A stretch of 27,763 nt of DNA from JBDTGE01 sp050742975 (GCA_050742975.1 JBOGDQ010000017.1:1-27763), one strand, 5' to 3'. Positions 15,581 through 25,349 are shown, counted from the stretch's first letter. The notes: generated by a model from the letters alone, not told the origin. A program made the numbers and translations.

Positions 15581-18028
15581 GTGGCCGCCAACGAACTTCC
15601 AGCTTCCGCGCGCGTCGTGATCGTCGGCGGCGGCGTCGGAGGGGCGAGCGTCGCGTACCACCTCGGCGAGCTCGGTGAACGCGACGTCGTGCTGCTCGAC
15701 CGGGACGAGCTGACCAGCGGCTCGACGTTCCACTCCGCCGGGCTGGTCGGCCAGCTGCGCGCGGACCCGACGTTGACCCGGATGAACATGTACTCGGTCG
15801 AGCTGTATCGCCGGCTCGGGCCGGTCGTCGGGTGGACCGAGAACGGCGGCATCAAGCTCGCGTCCAGTCCGGAACGGCTGGAGGAGATCCGGCGCCAGAT
15901 CAGCTGGGCCCGCACGTACGACCTGCCGCTGCACGAGATCTCCGCCGCCGAGGCGAAGGACCTGTTCCCGCTGCTGGATCCGGCCGGCGTCGTCGGTGCG
16001 GCCTACCTCGCCTCGGACGGGCATCTGGACCCGTCGCAGCTGTGCTACGCGCTGGCCGGGCTGGCCCGCGCGAGCGGCACGCGCATCTTCGAGCGCACCA
16101 GGGTCGTCGGCCTCGACGTCCGCGCCGGGCGGGTGCGCTCGGTACGGACCGATCGCGGCGACATCGAGTGCGAGGTCGTCGTGAACTGCGGCGGGATGTT
16201 CGCGGCCGAAATCGGACGGCTGGCCGGCGTGCGCATTCCGGTCGTCCCGATGTCGCACCAGTACCTCATTACCGAGCCGTGCCTGGAACGCGGGGCAGAA
16301 CCCCTGCCGACCCTGCGTGATCCGGACCTGCTCGTCTACTTCCGGCAGGAGGTCGACGGCCTGGTGATGGGTGGCTACGAACGCGACCCCGAACCGTGGA
16401 CCGCCACCGAGCAGCAGTACGACGCCATCCCGCCCGACTTCAACGGCAGGCTGCTGCGCGAGGACTGGCCGCGGCTGGAGGAGATCGCACACAACTCGCA
16501 ACGCCGCGTCCCGATCATGGGCGACCTCGGCGTGCGCAAGGTGATCAACGGCCCGGAGGCGTTCACACCCGACAACGAGTTCTGCCTCGGCGAGACGTCC
16601 GTCGCCGGCTTGTTCGTCGCGGCCGGGTTCTGCGCGCACGGCATTGCCGGCGCCGGCGGGATCGGCAAGGTGCTGGCCGAGTGGATCGTCACGGGCGAGC
16701 CTGGCCTGGACGTGTGGCACATGGACGTCAACCGGTTCGGCAGCCAGTACCGCTCTCCGGGCTACACGCTCAAGCGCACCGTGGAGAACTACCAGACGTA
16801 CTACGACATCCCGTACCCGGGCCTGCAGCGGAACGCCGGGCGCCCGCTGCGCATGTCCCCGGCGTTCGGCTGGCACGCCGAGCACGCGGCGCAGTTCGGC
16901 GAGAAGGCCGGCTGGGAGCGGGTCGACTGGTACGAGAGCAACGCCGAGCGCGGTGACGCCACGCTGCGTCCCGACGGCTGGGCCGGCCGATTCTTCTCGC
17001 CCGCGATCGGCGTCGAGCACCTCGAGACAAGGGACGGCGCCGGCCTGTTCGACGAGTCCTCCTTCGCCAAGCTCGAGGTCAGCGGACCGGACGCGGCGTC
17101 GCTGCTGCAGTGGACGTGCGACAACGACGTCGCCCGCGAGGTCGGCTCGATCACCTACACCCAGGCGCTGAACCGGCGTGGCGGTATCGAGTCCGACTTC
17201 ACCGTCACGCGCACCGCCGAGGATGCGTTCCTCGTCGTCACCGGTACCGCCTTCGGCTCGCACGACCTGGCCTGGCTGCGCAAGCAGACCCGCCGCCGCG
17301 ACGCGCGGGTGCGGATCGTCGACGTGACCGGCCAGTTCGCCTGTTTCGCACTGTGGGGACCGAACGCGCGCGAGATCCTCGGTCGGCTCACCGCGGCGGA
17401 GTTGGGCAACGAGGCGTTCCCGTTCATGACGGCGCAGGACCTGACGGTCGGCGACGTGCCGGTGCGGGCACTGCGGGTCACCTTCGTCGGCGAACTCGGG
17501 TGGGAGCTCTACGCGTCCAGCGAGTACGGCTCCGCGCTCTGGTCGGCGCTCTGGTCGGCGGGGCAAGCGAGCGGCCTGGTGGCAGGCGGCTACCGCGCGA
17601 TCGAGAGCATGCGCCTGGAGAAGGGTTACCGCGTCTGGGGAACGGACGTGACCGCGGAGACGAATCCGTACGAGGCCGGGCTGGGGTTCTGCGTGAAGCT
17701 CGACAAGCCGGGCGGCTTCGAGGGATGCGACGTCCTGCGCGAGGTGAAGCTCGGCGGCCCGTCCAGGCGGCTGCGCGCAATCGTGCTCGACGACCCCCGC
17801 GCGGTGGTGCTCGGCAGTGAGCCGGTCCGCATCGACGACAGCGTGCTCGGGCGGGTGACGTCCGGCGGGTACGGCTACACGCTCGCGGCGTCGATCGCGT
17901 ACGCCTACCTGCCCGTCGACGCCGGTCCCGGGACGCGCGTCGCCATCGACCTGTTCGGCAAGTGGGTCGACGGCACGGTCACGCGGGAGCCGCTCTTCGA
18001 TCCCAAGGCAGAGCGCGTCCACCGCTGA
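15581..18028 (+). CDS. FAD-dependent dehydrogenase/GcvT fusion (dimethylglycine/sarcosine dehydrogenase type)
   Basis: An 815-residue protein with the domain order of dimethylglycine and sarcosine dehydrogenases. An N-terminal FAD domain (VVIVGGGVGGASVAYHLGEL) is followed by SGSTFHSAGLVGQLR. His51 in this motif matches the histidine that carries covalent FAD in these enzymes. A middle FAD-oxidoreductase domain ends near residue 430, then come a GcvT folate-binding domain (TQALNRRGGIESDFTVTR, VTFVGELGWELYAS) and a GcvT C-terminal barrel. Such enzymes remove an N-methyl group and pass it to tetrahydrofolate. The frame is open for 627 bases upstream, but that part is antisense to the kinase gene; GTG 15581 with AGGA at 15568-15571 begins just before the FAD motif. 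It opens the plus arm of the amine cluster. Substrate (dimethylglycine, sarcosine, other N-methylamine or gamma-glutamyl amine) is not determined. Confidence 0.9.
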   Translation: MAANELPASARVVIVGGGVGGASVAYHLGELGERDVVLLDRDELTSGSTFHSAGLVGQLRADPTLTRMNMYSVELYRRLGPVVGWTENGGIKLASSPERLEEIRRQISWARTYDLPLHEISAAEAKDLFPLLDPAGVVGAAYLASDGHLDPSQLCYALAGLARASGTRIFERTRVVGLDVRAGRVRSVRTDRGDIECEVVVNCGGMFAAEIGRLAGVRIPVVPMSHQYLITEPCLERGAEPLPTLRDPDLLVYFRQEVDGLVMGGYERDPEPWTATEQQYDAIPPDFNGRLLREDWPRLEEIAHNSQRRVPIMGDLGVRKVINGPEAFTPDNEFCLGETSVAGLFVAAGFCAHGIAGAGGIGKVLAEWIVTGEPGLDVWHMDVNRFGSQYRSPGYTLKRTVENYQTYYDIPYPGLQRNAGRPLRMSPAFGWHAEHAAQFGEKAGWERVDWYESNAERGDATLRPDGWAGRFFSPAIGVEHLETRDGAGLFDESSFAKLEVSGPDAASLLQWTCDNDVAREVGSITYTQALNRRGGIESDFTVTRTAEDAFLVVTGTAFGSHDLAWLRKQTRRRDARVRIVDVTGQFACFALWGPNAREILGRLTAAELGNEAFPFMTAQDLTVGDVPVRALRVTFVGELGWELYASSEYGSALWSALWSAGQASGLVAGGYRAIESMRLEKGYRVWGTDVTAETNPYEAGLGFCVKLDKPGGFEGCDVLREVKLGGPSRRLRAIVLDDPRAVVLGSEPVRIDDSVLGRVTSGGYGYTLAASIAYAYLPVDAGPGTRVAIDLFGKWVDGTVTREPLFDPKAERVHR

Positions 18029-18061
18029 TCGCCGCGCCGGGCCGAGTTGGACCGGCGGACG

Positions 18062-18067
18062 TACCAT
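18062..18067 (+). promoter_or_regulatory. -10 box TACCAT of a leaderless promoter
   Basis: TACCAT fits TANNNT and ends 6 bp before GTG 18074, the start of the hydrolase gene. This points to an internal leaderless promoter within the plus arm and settles the start against longer in-frame alternatives such as TTG 18047. Confidence 0.5.
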
Positions 18068-18073
18068 TTGCGC

Positions 18074-18829
18074 GTGACCCCGACGCCATCGAGCCAGCCG
18101 CTGCCGCGGATCGGGCTGAGCACCTATCGCGAGACGGCAGCCTGGGGCGTCTGGAACGAGCCGGCCGACCTGCTGCCGGCGAGCTATTCGGACTCGATCA
18201 GGGCCGCGGGCGGCGTGGCGCTGCTGCTGCCGCCCGGATCGAGCGATCCCGAACTCGCCGCCGCCTCCGCGCTGGACGGACTGGACGGCCTCGTCCTCTG
18301 CGGCGGATCGGACGTCGGCCCCGAGCGGTACTCGGCCGAACGGGACCCGAACACCGGCCCGGCCCGGCCGGACCGCGACGCGTGGGAACTCAGTCTGGCG
18401 AACGCCGCGCTCGACCGGCACGTCCCCGTCCTCGCGATCTGCCGCGGCATGCAGGTGCTCAACGTCGCGCTGGGCGGTGACCTCATTCAGCACCTGCCCG
18501 ACGCAGTGGGCAGCGACGTGCACTGCCCGGTCGTCGGGGAGCACGGCCGGCACGATGTCACGTTCGCTGCCGGCAGCCGGGCGGCGGCCATGTTCGGCAC
18601 GGACGCGACGGTTGCGACCTACCATCACCAGGCGGTGCACCGGCTCGGCGCGGGCCTGGTCCCGACCGGTTGGGCGATCGACGGGACGGTCGAGGCGATC
18701 GAAGTGCCCGGGCCGGGCTGGGTGGTTGCGGTCCAGTGGCATCCGGAGGTCCACGAGGGCGAGCCGCTGTTCGACGGCTTCATCGCCGCGACCGAGCAGT
18801 ACCGGGCCGAACGCTCGGTGCGTGCCTGA
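18074..18829 (+). CDS. Gamma-glutamyl amide hydrolase, class I glutamine amidotransferase-like (peptidase C26)
   Basis: A 251-residue cytoplasmic hydrolase of the PuuD/peptidase C26 group. The nucleophile elbow ICRGMQVLNVALGG gives Cys123, and VQWHPEVH gives His223 and Glu225, so the catalytic triad is complete. The domain also has LVLCGGSDVGPERY and TYHHQAVHRLG, both typical of gamma-glutamyl-GABA hydrolases. It should cleave the gamma-glutamyl group from an oxidised gamma-glutamyl amine and return glutamate. GTG 18074 lies behind a TACCAT -10 box. Its stop shares one base with the regulator start (TGATG). It corresponds to M. tuberculosis Rv2859c, which lies beside glnA4 in that genome too. 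Confidence 0.9.
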   Translation: MTPTPSSQPLPRIGLSTYRETAAWGVWNEPADLLPASYSDSIRAAGGVALLLPPGSSDPELAAASALDGLDGLVLCGGSDVGPERYSAERDPNTGPARPDRDAWELSLANAALDRHVPVLAICRGMQVLNVALGGDLIQHLPDAVGSDVHCPVVGEHGRHDVTFAAGSRAAAMFGTDATVATYHHQAVHRLGAGLVPTGWAIDGTVEAIEVPGPGWVVAVQWHPEVHEGEPLFDGFIAATEQYRAERSVRA

Positions 18830-19560
18830 TGCCCGCCGGGAACGTCGAGGCGCTCTGGGCCCGCACGGTCTTCTCGCGCGTGCCCGTCCGCAACGCGTTC
18901 GAGGTGACCGTCGAGCGGCTCGCGCAGAGCATCCGGCTCGGCGTCCTGCTCGACGCCGAGCGGCTGCCGCCCGAGCGTGAGCTGGCCGAGACGTTCGGGG
19001 TCAGCCGGGTGACCCTGCGCGAGGCGATCAAGGCGTTGCGCGACGTCGGCCTGGTCGAGTCGCGCCGTGGTCGCGGCGGCGGAACCTTCGTCGTCTCGCC
19101 CAAGGTGCAGCGCCCCCGCTCGACCGATCAGATCAGCCGTTCGTTCGAGCACTCGCTGGACGACGCGCTCGACCTGCGGCGGGTGGTCGAACCCGGCGCG
19201 GCGGCACTGGCGGCGACCCGCACCCTGACCGCCGCGGACCGGGCGAGCCTGCATCGCTACCTCGCCGAGGCGACCGACTGCACACCGGGGGGCAGGCGGC
19301 TGGCCGACTCCCGGCTGCACCTCGCCATCGCGGCTCTCGGTGGCAGCGCGTCGGTCACCGCCGCGGTGGCTGACGTGCAGATGCGCCTGGACGAACTGCT
19401 CCGGGCGATACCGGTGATCCCGGCCAACATCGCGCACTCGAGCCTGCAGCACGCCGCGATCGTGGACGCGATCCTCGCCGGCCGGGCCGATCGAGCGCGG
19501 ATCGAGATGGAGGAGCACGTGGACGGCACGGCCGCGCTGCTGCGCGGATTCCTCAGCTGA
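18829..19560 (+). CDS. GntR-family (FadR-type) transcriptional regulator
   Basis: A 243-residue regulator. The winged helix is clear near residues 25-85 (LPPERELAETFGVSRVTLRE then AIKALRDVGLVESRRGRGGGTFV), followed by an all-helical FCD ligand domain (ALDLRRVVEPGAAALAATR ... DSRLHLAIAALGG ... SSLQHAAIVDAILAGRADRA). The FCD type usually binds small carboxylates, often with a metal held by Asp/His residues; the DSRLH and QHAAIVDAI segments carry such residues. ATG 18829 shares one base with the previous stop. Encoded between the hydrolase and the ligase, it is the likely repressor of the amine cluster, acting at the palindromes near 15467-15525 and 19594-19616 (inference). Confidence 0.9.
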   Translation: MPAGNVEALWARTVFSRVPVRNAFEVTVERLAQSIRLGVLLDAERLPPERELAETFGVSRVTLREAIKALRDVGLVESRRGRGGGTFVVSPKVQRPRSTDQISRSFEHSLDDALDLRRVVEPGAAALAATRTLTAADRASLHRYLAEATDCTPGGRRLADSRLHLAIAALGGSASVTAAVADVQMRLDELLRAIPVIPANIAHSSLQHAAIVDAILAGRADRARIEMEEHVDGTAALLRGFLS

Positions 19561-19593
19561 CCTGTCTCGGTGCCCTTCCCGCCCGTCATGCGA

Positions 19594-19616
19594 GAAGGTA
19601 TGGTCGGCGAACCTTC
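19594..19616 (+). promoter_or_regulatory. Inverted repeat GAAGGT-N11-ACCTTC over the glnA4 promoter
   Basis: Perfect 6-bp arms (19594-19599 and 19611-19616) flank TATGGT (19599-19604), a possible -10 box, 19-41 bp before ATG 19635. A protein bound here would cover the promoter. A ribosome-binding site GAGAGG follows at 19621-19626. The regulator could be the GntR protein just upstream; its site differs in sequence from the palindromes at 15467 and 15509. Confidence 0.45.
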
Positions 19617-19634
19617 ATCTGAGAGGTCTTCGGT

Positions 19635-20993
19635 ATGGCTGCACCACCTTTGAGCCTCGACGAGCTTCGCACCCTGGTGGCCGATGATTCGATCGACACC
19701 GTCGTCGTGGCCATCACCGACATGCAGGGCCGGCTGCAGGGCAAGCGGATCGACGCCACGCACTTCCTGAACGACGTGCTGGGCCACGGCACCGAGGGCT
19801 GCAACTACCTGCTCGCGGTCGACGTCGAGATGAACACCGTCGACGGGTACACCATCTCCTCTTGGGACCGCGGCTACGGCGACCTGGTGATGGCGCCCGA
19901 TCTCGCCACCCTGCGGCGGGTGCCGTGGCAACCCGGAACGGCGATGCTGCTCGCCGACGTGCAGTGGCTGGACGGCACGCCGGTCGCGGAGTCGCCCCGG
20001 CAGATCCTGCAGCGGCAGGTCGACCGGCTGGCCGAGCGCGGCTGGATCGCCTACGTCGGCACCGAGCTGGAGTTCATCCTGTTCGACGAGAGCTACGAGT
20101 CCGCGTGGGCCAAGCACTACAGCGCACTGGTGCCGTCGAACCAGTACAACGTCGACTACTCGATCCTCGGGACCAGCCGGGTCGAGCCGCTGCTGCGGGC
20201 GATCCGCCTCGGGATGCGCGACGCCGGCCTGCACGTCGAGTCGGCGAAGGGCGAGTGTAACCTCGGCCAGCACGAGATCGCGTTCAAGTACGACGACGCG
20301 ATGACGACCTGCGACAACCCCGTGATCTACAAGAACGGCGCCAAGGAGATCGCGGCCCAGCACGGCAGTGCGCTGACGTTCATGGCGAAGTACGACGAGC
20401 GCGAGGGCAACTCGTGCCACATCCACCTGTCGCTGCGCACCGAGAGCGGCGCACCCGTGTTCGCCGGAGACCGGCCCGGCGGGGTGTCGAAGTTGTACGA
20501 GCAGTTCGTCGCCGGCCAGCTGACGGCGCTGCGCGAGCTGACCTACGCGTACGCGCCGAACATCAACTCCTACAAGCGATTCCAGCCCGGGTCGTTCGCG
20601 CCCACCGCGGTGCTGTGGGGTTTCGACAACCGCACGTGCGCCGTCCGGACGGTCGGGCACGACGAGAGCCTGCGCTTCGAGAACCGGGTGCCCGGCGGGG
20701 ACGTGAACCCGTACCTCGCGGTGGCCGCGATGATCGCCGCGGGCCTCTACGGGATCGACCACGACCTCGAGCTCGAGCCGGCGTTCGGCGGCAACGCCTA
20801 CGTGGCCGACGCACCGCGCGTGCCCAGCACGTTGCGTGAGGCGGCCGAGCTGTGGCGCTCCAGCGCGGTGGCGCGCAAGGGCCTGGGCGATGCGGTGGTG
20901 GATCACTACGCCAACACCGCGCAGGTCGAGCTCACCGCCTTCGAGGCGGCGGTGACCGACTGGGAGCGCGTCCGCACCTTCGAGCGGATGTGA
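19635..20993 (+). CDS. glnA4: GlnA4/PuuA-like gamma-glutamyl-amine ligase (glutamine synthetase family)
   Basis: A 452-residue glutamine-synthetase-fold enzyme. Metal and glutamate residues are in place: GTELEFILFDE, GECNLGQHEIAFKYDDA, NSCHIHLSL and FENRVPGGDVNPYL. The tyrosine motif NLYDL used for adenylylation in true GlnA is absent (NAYVADAPRVPSTLRE there instead) and the N-terminal ammonium-site loop is unlike GlnA. This fits the group that ligates glutamate to amines: PuuA (putrescine) in E. coli and GlnA4 (ethanolamine) in Streptomyces coelicolor. The neighbours (PuuD-like hydrolase, aldehyde dehydrogenase, SDR) are the same set as around M. tuberculosis glnA4. The reaction inferred is ATP + glutamate + amine to gamma-glutamyl amide. 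The substrate is open; ethanolamine-like is favoured over putrescine because an alcohol-type SDR and a choline/ethanolamine-kinase-like gene are nearby. Confidence 0.88.
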   Translation: MAAPPLSLDELRTLVADDSIDTVVVAITDMQGRLQGKRIDATHFLNDVLGHGTEGCNYLLAVDVEMNTVDGYTISSWDRGYGDLVMAPDLATLRRVPWQPGTAMLLADVQWLDGTPVAESPRQILQRQVDRLAERGWIAYVGTELEFILFDESYESAWAKHYSALVPSNQYNVDYSILGTSRVEPLLRAIRLGMRDAGLHVESAKGECNLGQHEIAFKYDDAMTTCDNPVIYKNGAKEIAAQHGSALTFMAKYDEREGNSCHIHLSLRTESGAPVFAGDRPGGVSKLYEQFVAGQLTALRELTYAYAPNINSYKRFQPGSFAPTAVLWGFDNRTCAVRTVGHDESLRFENRVPGGDVNPYLAVAAMIAAGLYGIDHDLELEPAFGGNAYVADAPRVPSTLREAAELWRSSAVARKGLGDAVVDHYANTAQVELTAFEAAVTDWERVRTFERM

Positions 20994-21030
20994 GCGCAGT
21001 GACCACCGAGCGATGCCCGCGGAGCATGCG

Positions 21031-22401
21031 ATGACGTCGACCTACGACGTGATCAATCCGGCGACCGAGCAGGTCGTCGCCACCGTCGAACAGCTCGACC
21101 GCGCGGGCACCGAGGCCGCGATCGCCCGGTCCGGCAAGGCCTTCGAGCAGTGGCGAGCGGTGGCGCCGGGTGACCGGGCCCGACTGCTGCGCCGCTTCGC
21201 CGACGCCGTCGACGCCGACCTGGAGCGGCTCGCGCGGCTGGAGGTCGCGAACTCCGGGCATACGATCGGCAACGCTCGCTGGGAGGCCGGCAACGTGCGC
21301 GACGTGATCGCCTACTACTCGGGCGCGCCCGAGCGGCTGATCGGTCAGCAGATCCCGGTCTCGGACGGCCTGGACGTGACGTTCCACGAGCCACTCGGCG
21401 TTGTCGGCGCGATCGTGCCGTGGAACTTCCCGATGCCTATCGCGTCCTGGGCCTTCGCGCCGGCGCTCGCCGCGGGGAACACGGTCGTGCTCAAGCCGGC
21501 CGAACTCACTCCGCTGACGGCGCTGCGGCTGGCCGAGCTGGCGCTGGAAGCCGGGCTGCCCGAGGACGTGTTCCAGGTCCTGCCCGGCAAGGGCAGCGTC
21601 GTGGGCCAGTGCTTCGTCGAGCACCCCGACGTCGCGAAGATCGTGTTCACCGGCTCGACCGAGGTGGGCCAGCAGGTCATGGCCGGCTGCGCGCAACGGA
21701 TCAAGCCGGTGACGCTCGAGCTCGGCGGAAAGAGCGCCAACGTGGTGTTCGCCGACGCCGACCTCGAGGCCGCGGCCGCGAGCGCCCCCTACGCCGTGTT
21801 CGACAACGCCGGCCAGGACTGCTGCGCCCGATCCCGCATCCTGGTCGAGCGCAGCGCGTACGAGCGCTTCATGGAGCTTTTCGAGACGGCGGTGAAGGGC
21901 GTTGTCGTCACCGACCCGGGCGACGACACGGCCGAGATGGGCCCGCTGATCAGCGCGGCGCAGCGCGAGCGCGTGGCGGCGTACGTCCCGAACGACGAGC
22001 AGGTCGCGTTTCGCGGAAGCGCGCCGTCCGGAACCGGGTACTGGTTCCCGCCGACCGTGCTCGCTCCGACCGACCTGGCCGATCGCGTGCTGCACGAGGA
22101 GATCTTCGGCCCGGTCGTCGCCGTCGTGCCGTTCGACGACGAGGCCGCGGCGATCCGGATCGCGAACGACAGCGAGTTCGGGCTGTCCGGCTCCATCTGG
22201 ACGCATGACGTCGGGCGCGCCGTCCGGGTGAGCCGGGGCATCGAGGCCGGGAACCTGTCGGTCAACTCGCACTCGTCGGTCCGCTACTGGACGCCGTTCG
22301 GCGGTTTCAAGTCCTCCGGGCTCGGCCGCGAGCTCGGGCCGGACGCGCCGTTCGCGTTCACCGAAACGAAGAACGTCTTCATCTCGACGAAGGAGAGCTG
22401 A
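21031..22401 (+). CDS. aldC: NAD(P)-dependent aldehyde dehydrogenase (AldC-like)
   Basis: A 456-residue aldehyde dehydrogenase, slightly short for the family but complete. VPWNFPMPIASWAFAPALAA is the cofactor-binding entry, LELGGKSANVVFADAD carries the general base Glu, FDNAGQDCCARSRILVER carries the catalytic Cys (Cys264, the first of the CC pair), and EEIFGPVVAVVPF and NSHSSVRYWTPFGGFKSSG close the active site. ATG 21031 is chosen because GGAG lies 6 bp before it; ATG 21013 is an alternative. It would oxidise the gamma-glutamyl amino aldehyde to the acid. Its stop shares one base with the next start. Corresponds in context to M. tuberculosis Rv2858c (aldC); the symbol is by analogy. Confidence 0.92.
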   Translation: MTSTYDVINPATEQVVATVEQLDRAGTEAAIARSGKAFEQWRAVAPGDRARLLRRFADAVDADLERLARLEVANSGHTIGNARWEAGNVRDVIAYYSGAPERLIGQQIPVSDGLDVTFHEPLGVVGAIVPWNFPMPIASWAFAPALAAGNTVVLKPAELTPLTALRLAELALEAGLPEDVFQVLPGKGSVVGQCFVEHPDVAKIVFTGSTEVGQQVMAGCAQRIKPVTLELGGKSANVVFADADLEAAAASAPYAVFDNAGQDCCARSRILVERSAYERFMELFETAVKGVVVTDPGDDTAEMGPLISAAQRERVAAYVPNDEQVAFRGSAPSGTGYWFPPTVLAPTDLADRVLHEEIFGPVVAVVPFDDEAAAIRIANDSEFGLSGSIWTHDVGRAVRVSRGIEAGNLSVNSHSSVRYWTPFGGFKSSGLGRELGPDAPFAFTETKNVFISTKES

Positions 22402-23177
22402 TGGCCACAGCCGTGGCGAGACTCGCCGACAAGGTCGCCGTCGTCACCGGAGCGGGCAGCGGGATCGGGCTGGCGACGGCGCGCCGGTTCTCGGCCGAGG
22501 GTGCACGGGTCGTCTGCGTCGACATCGACACCGAGTCCGGCGCCAAGGCAGCGGTCGAGGTGAACGGGACGTTCGTGCGTGCCGATGTGACGTCCGAGGC
22601 GGAGGTCCGAGCGCTCTTCCAGGGCGTGGTCGACGACTTCGGCCGGGTCGACGTCGTGTTCAACAACGCGGGCATCTCCCCGCCGGACGACGACTCGATC
22701 CTGGACACCGGCCTGGCTGCCTGGCGCCGTGTGCAGGAGGTCAACCTGACGTCGGTCTATCTGTGCTGCAAGTTCGCGATCGAGCACATGCGGACGTCCG
22801 GTGGCGGCTCGATCATCAACACCGCATCGTTCGTCGCCGTCATGGGGTCGGCCACCTCGCAGATCTCCTACACCGCGAGCAAGGGTGGCGTGCTGGCGAT
22901 GAGCCGCGAGCTCGGGGTGCAGTTCGCGCGCGAGGGCATCCGGGTGAACGCGCTGTGCCCCGGCCCGGTGAACACCCCGCTGTTGCAGGAGCTGTTCGCG
23001 AAGGATCCGGAGCGGGCCGCCCGGCGCCTCGTGCACATCCCGATCGGGCGGTTCGCCGAGGCCGACGAGATCGCAGCGGCCGTCGCGTTCCTGGCGAGCG
23101 AGGACGCCTCTTTCATCACCGCGTCGACGTTCCTGGTCGACGGCGGGATCAGCGGCGCCTACGTCACGCCACAGTAA
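22401..23177 (+). CDS. Short-chain dehydrogenase/reductase
   Basis: A 258-residue classical SDR. TGAGSGIGLATARRF is the cofactor motif, Asp in CVDIDTES after the second strand favours NAD, NNAGIS is present, and the catalytic Ser and YTASK (Tyr157, Lys161) are intact. The end, AFLASEDASFITASTFLVDG, is typical of the FabG-like branch. ATG 22401 has AGGAG at 22391-22395 and shares one base with the aldehyde dehydrogenase stop, so the two are tightly coupled. In the pathway proposed here it would oxidise the alcohol of a gamma-glutamyl amino alcohol to the aldehyde used by the preceding enzyme (inference). Corresponds in context to M. tuberculosis Rv2857c. Confidence 0.92.
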   Translation: MATAVARLADKVAVVTGAGSGIGLATARRFSAEGARVVCVDIDTESGAKAAVEVNGTFVRADVTSEAEVRALFQGVVDDFGRVDVVFNNAGISPPDDDSILDTGLAAWRRVQEVNLTSVYLCCKFAIEHMRTSGGGSIINTASFVAVMGSATSQISYTASKGGVLAMSRELGVQFAREGIRVNALCPGPVNTPLLQELFAKDPERAARRLVHIPIGRFAEADEIAAAVAFLASEDASFITASTFLVDGGISGAYVTPQ

Positions 23178-23572
23178 GACCAGTGTGTCGCTATCCGGCG
23201 GTCCACGGCCCGGTGGCCGGCTTGCGTATTTATCCGGACACGCCGAGAGTCGCGCGACCCATTGATCGCATGAAGACCCAGCGCCGTGCAAGCGCGCACC
23301 GGCAGGTCCGTGAGCGGTCAGGCGAGTTCGGTGATCAACCCGCTGCGGCTGCGGAACTCATTGGACAGTCGGTGGCGCGATTTGCCCGATGTGTGTATCC
23401 CGCATGTCGCCCCATCACCGGGCATTTTCTCGGGCGGAGTAAACGGGCATCGCTTGGCGTGGAGGGGTTTGCGCTCTCGGGCATCCGCGCATGCGCCCGG
23501 TCATCGTTGGGCTTGAGACACAAGAGTGTTGGTCCAGCAGCGCTGTTCGCAGGGCGGAGCAGCTGGTGTTGG
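23178..23572. other. 395-bp gap without recognisable gene
   Basis: It separates the end of the amine cluster from the convergent ABC exporter operon. No frame combines a start with coding-like codon use; the short open frames are Arg/Ser/Pro-rich shadows. A weak CCAC/GTGG hairpin at about 23203-23216 follows the SDR stop but has no T-run. A lower-GC stretch at 23225-23233 (GTATTTATC) has no matching -35. Confidence 0.5.
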
Positions 23573-24375
23573 TTAGCGGATCTGCCGCCGGTTGTAGAGG
23601 CATATCGACCATAGGTAGGCGGCGGTGGTGATGGCGAGGCTCCACGTGATGGCGGCGATGGCGTGGGGTGCGACGGGTCCGCCGGTCAGAAGGTGCCGCA
23701 CGGTCTCGGTGACCGGGGTGAAGGGCTGGTATTCGGCGAATTGGCGTAGCCCGGCTGGCATCGATGCGGTGGGGACGAATCCGCTGCCCAGGAACGGCAG
23801 CAGGGTGAGGAACATCGGGGTGTTGCTGGCGGTCTCGACGCTTTTCGCGGCCAGGCCGAGTGCGGTGGACAGCCAGATCAGCGCGAGGGCGAACAGCAGC
23901 AGCATGCCGAGCGCGGCCAGCCAGGACAAGGCGCCGGCGTCGGGGCGGAAGCCGATCGCAGCGGCGACCGCAGCGATGACGATCAGGCCGACCAGGGTCT
24001 GCAGGAGGGTGCCGAGTACGTGTCCGGTGAGCACGGCGCCGCGGGCGATGGACATGGTGCGGAACCGGGCGACGATGCCGGTGCTCATGTCCATCGCGAC
24101 CGAGATGGCGGTTCCGAGCGCGGCGGAGGCGACGGTCATGATGAGGATGCCGGGCGTGATGTAGTCCAGGTATGCGCCGCGTGCGGTGTGTGAGCCGGCG
24201 CGGTGGCCGAGGCCGGTGCCGAGCTGGCCGCCGAAGACGTAGACGAACAGCAGCAGGAAGATCAGCGGCATCGCGATGAGCATGACGGTGATCGACGGGT
24301 AGCGGATTTGGCGTTTGAGGTTGCGCCGCAGCATGGTGACCGAGTCGGTCAGCGAATACGCGAGGGTGGTAGTGC

Positions 24376-24379
<4 letters not shown>
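23573..24379 (-). CDS. DrrB-like ABC-2 type exporter permease
   Basis: A 268-residue membrane protein with six helices and the ABC-2 membrane domain. It begins with a short cytoplasmic N-terminus (RRNLKRQIRYPSITVMLIAM), then PLIFLLLFVYVFGGQLG, and has the conserved DYITPGILIMTVASAALGTA segment of DrrB/daunorubicin-type permeases and GMLLLFALALIWLSTALGL later on. The ATG at 24379 overlaps the ATPase stop by 4 bp (ATGA). With the ATPase it forms an exporter for hydrophobic compounds such as antibiotics or lipids; the substrate is unknown. Confidence 0.9.
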
Positions 24380-25347
<968 letters not shown>

Positions 25348-25349
25348 GA

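Noticed and set aside
15512..18754. Very long minus-strand open frame (about 1080 codons) opposite the FAD/GcvT and hydrolase genes
   Set aside because: Arg/Pro/Val-rich translation with no motifs; it is the antisense shadow of two well-supported genes in high-GC DNA.
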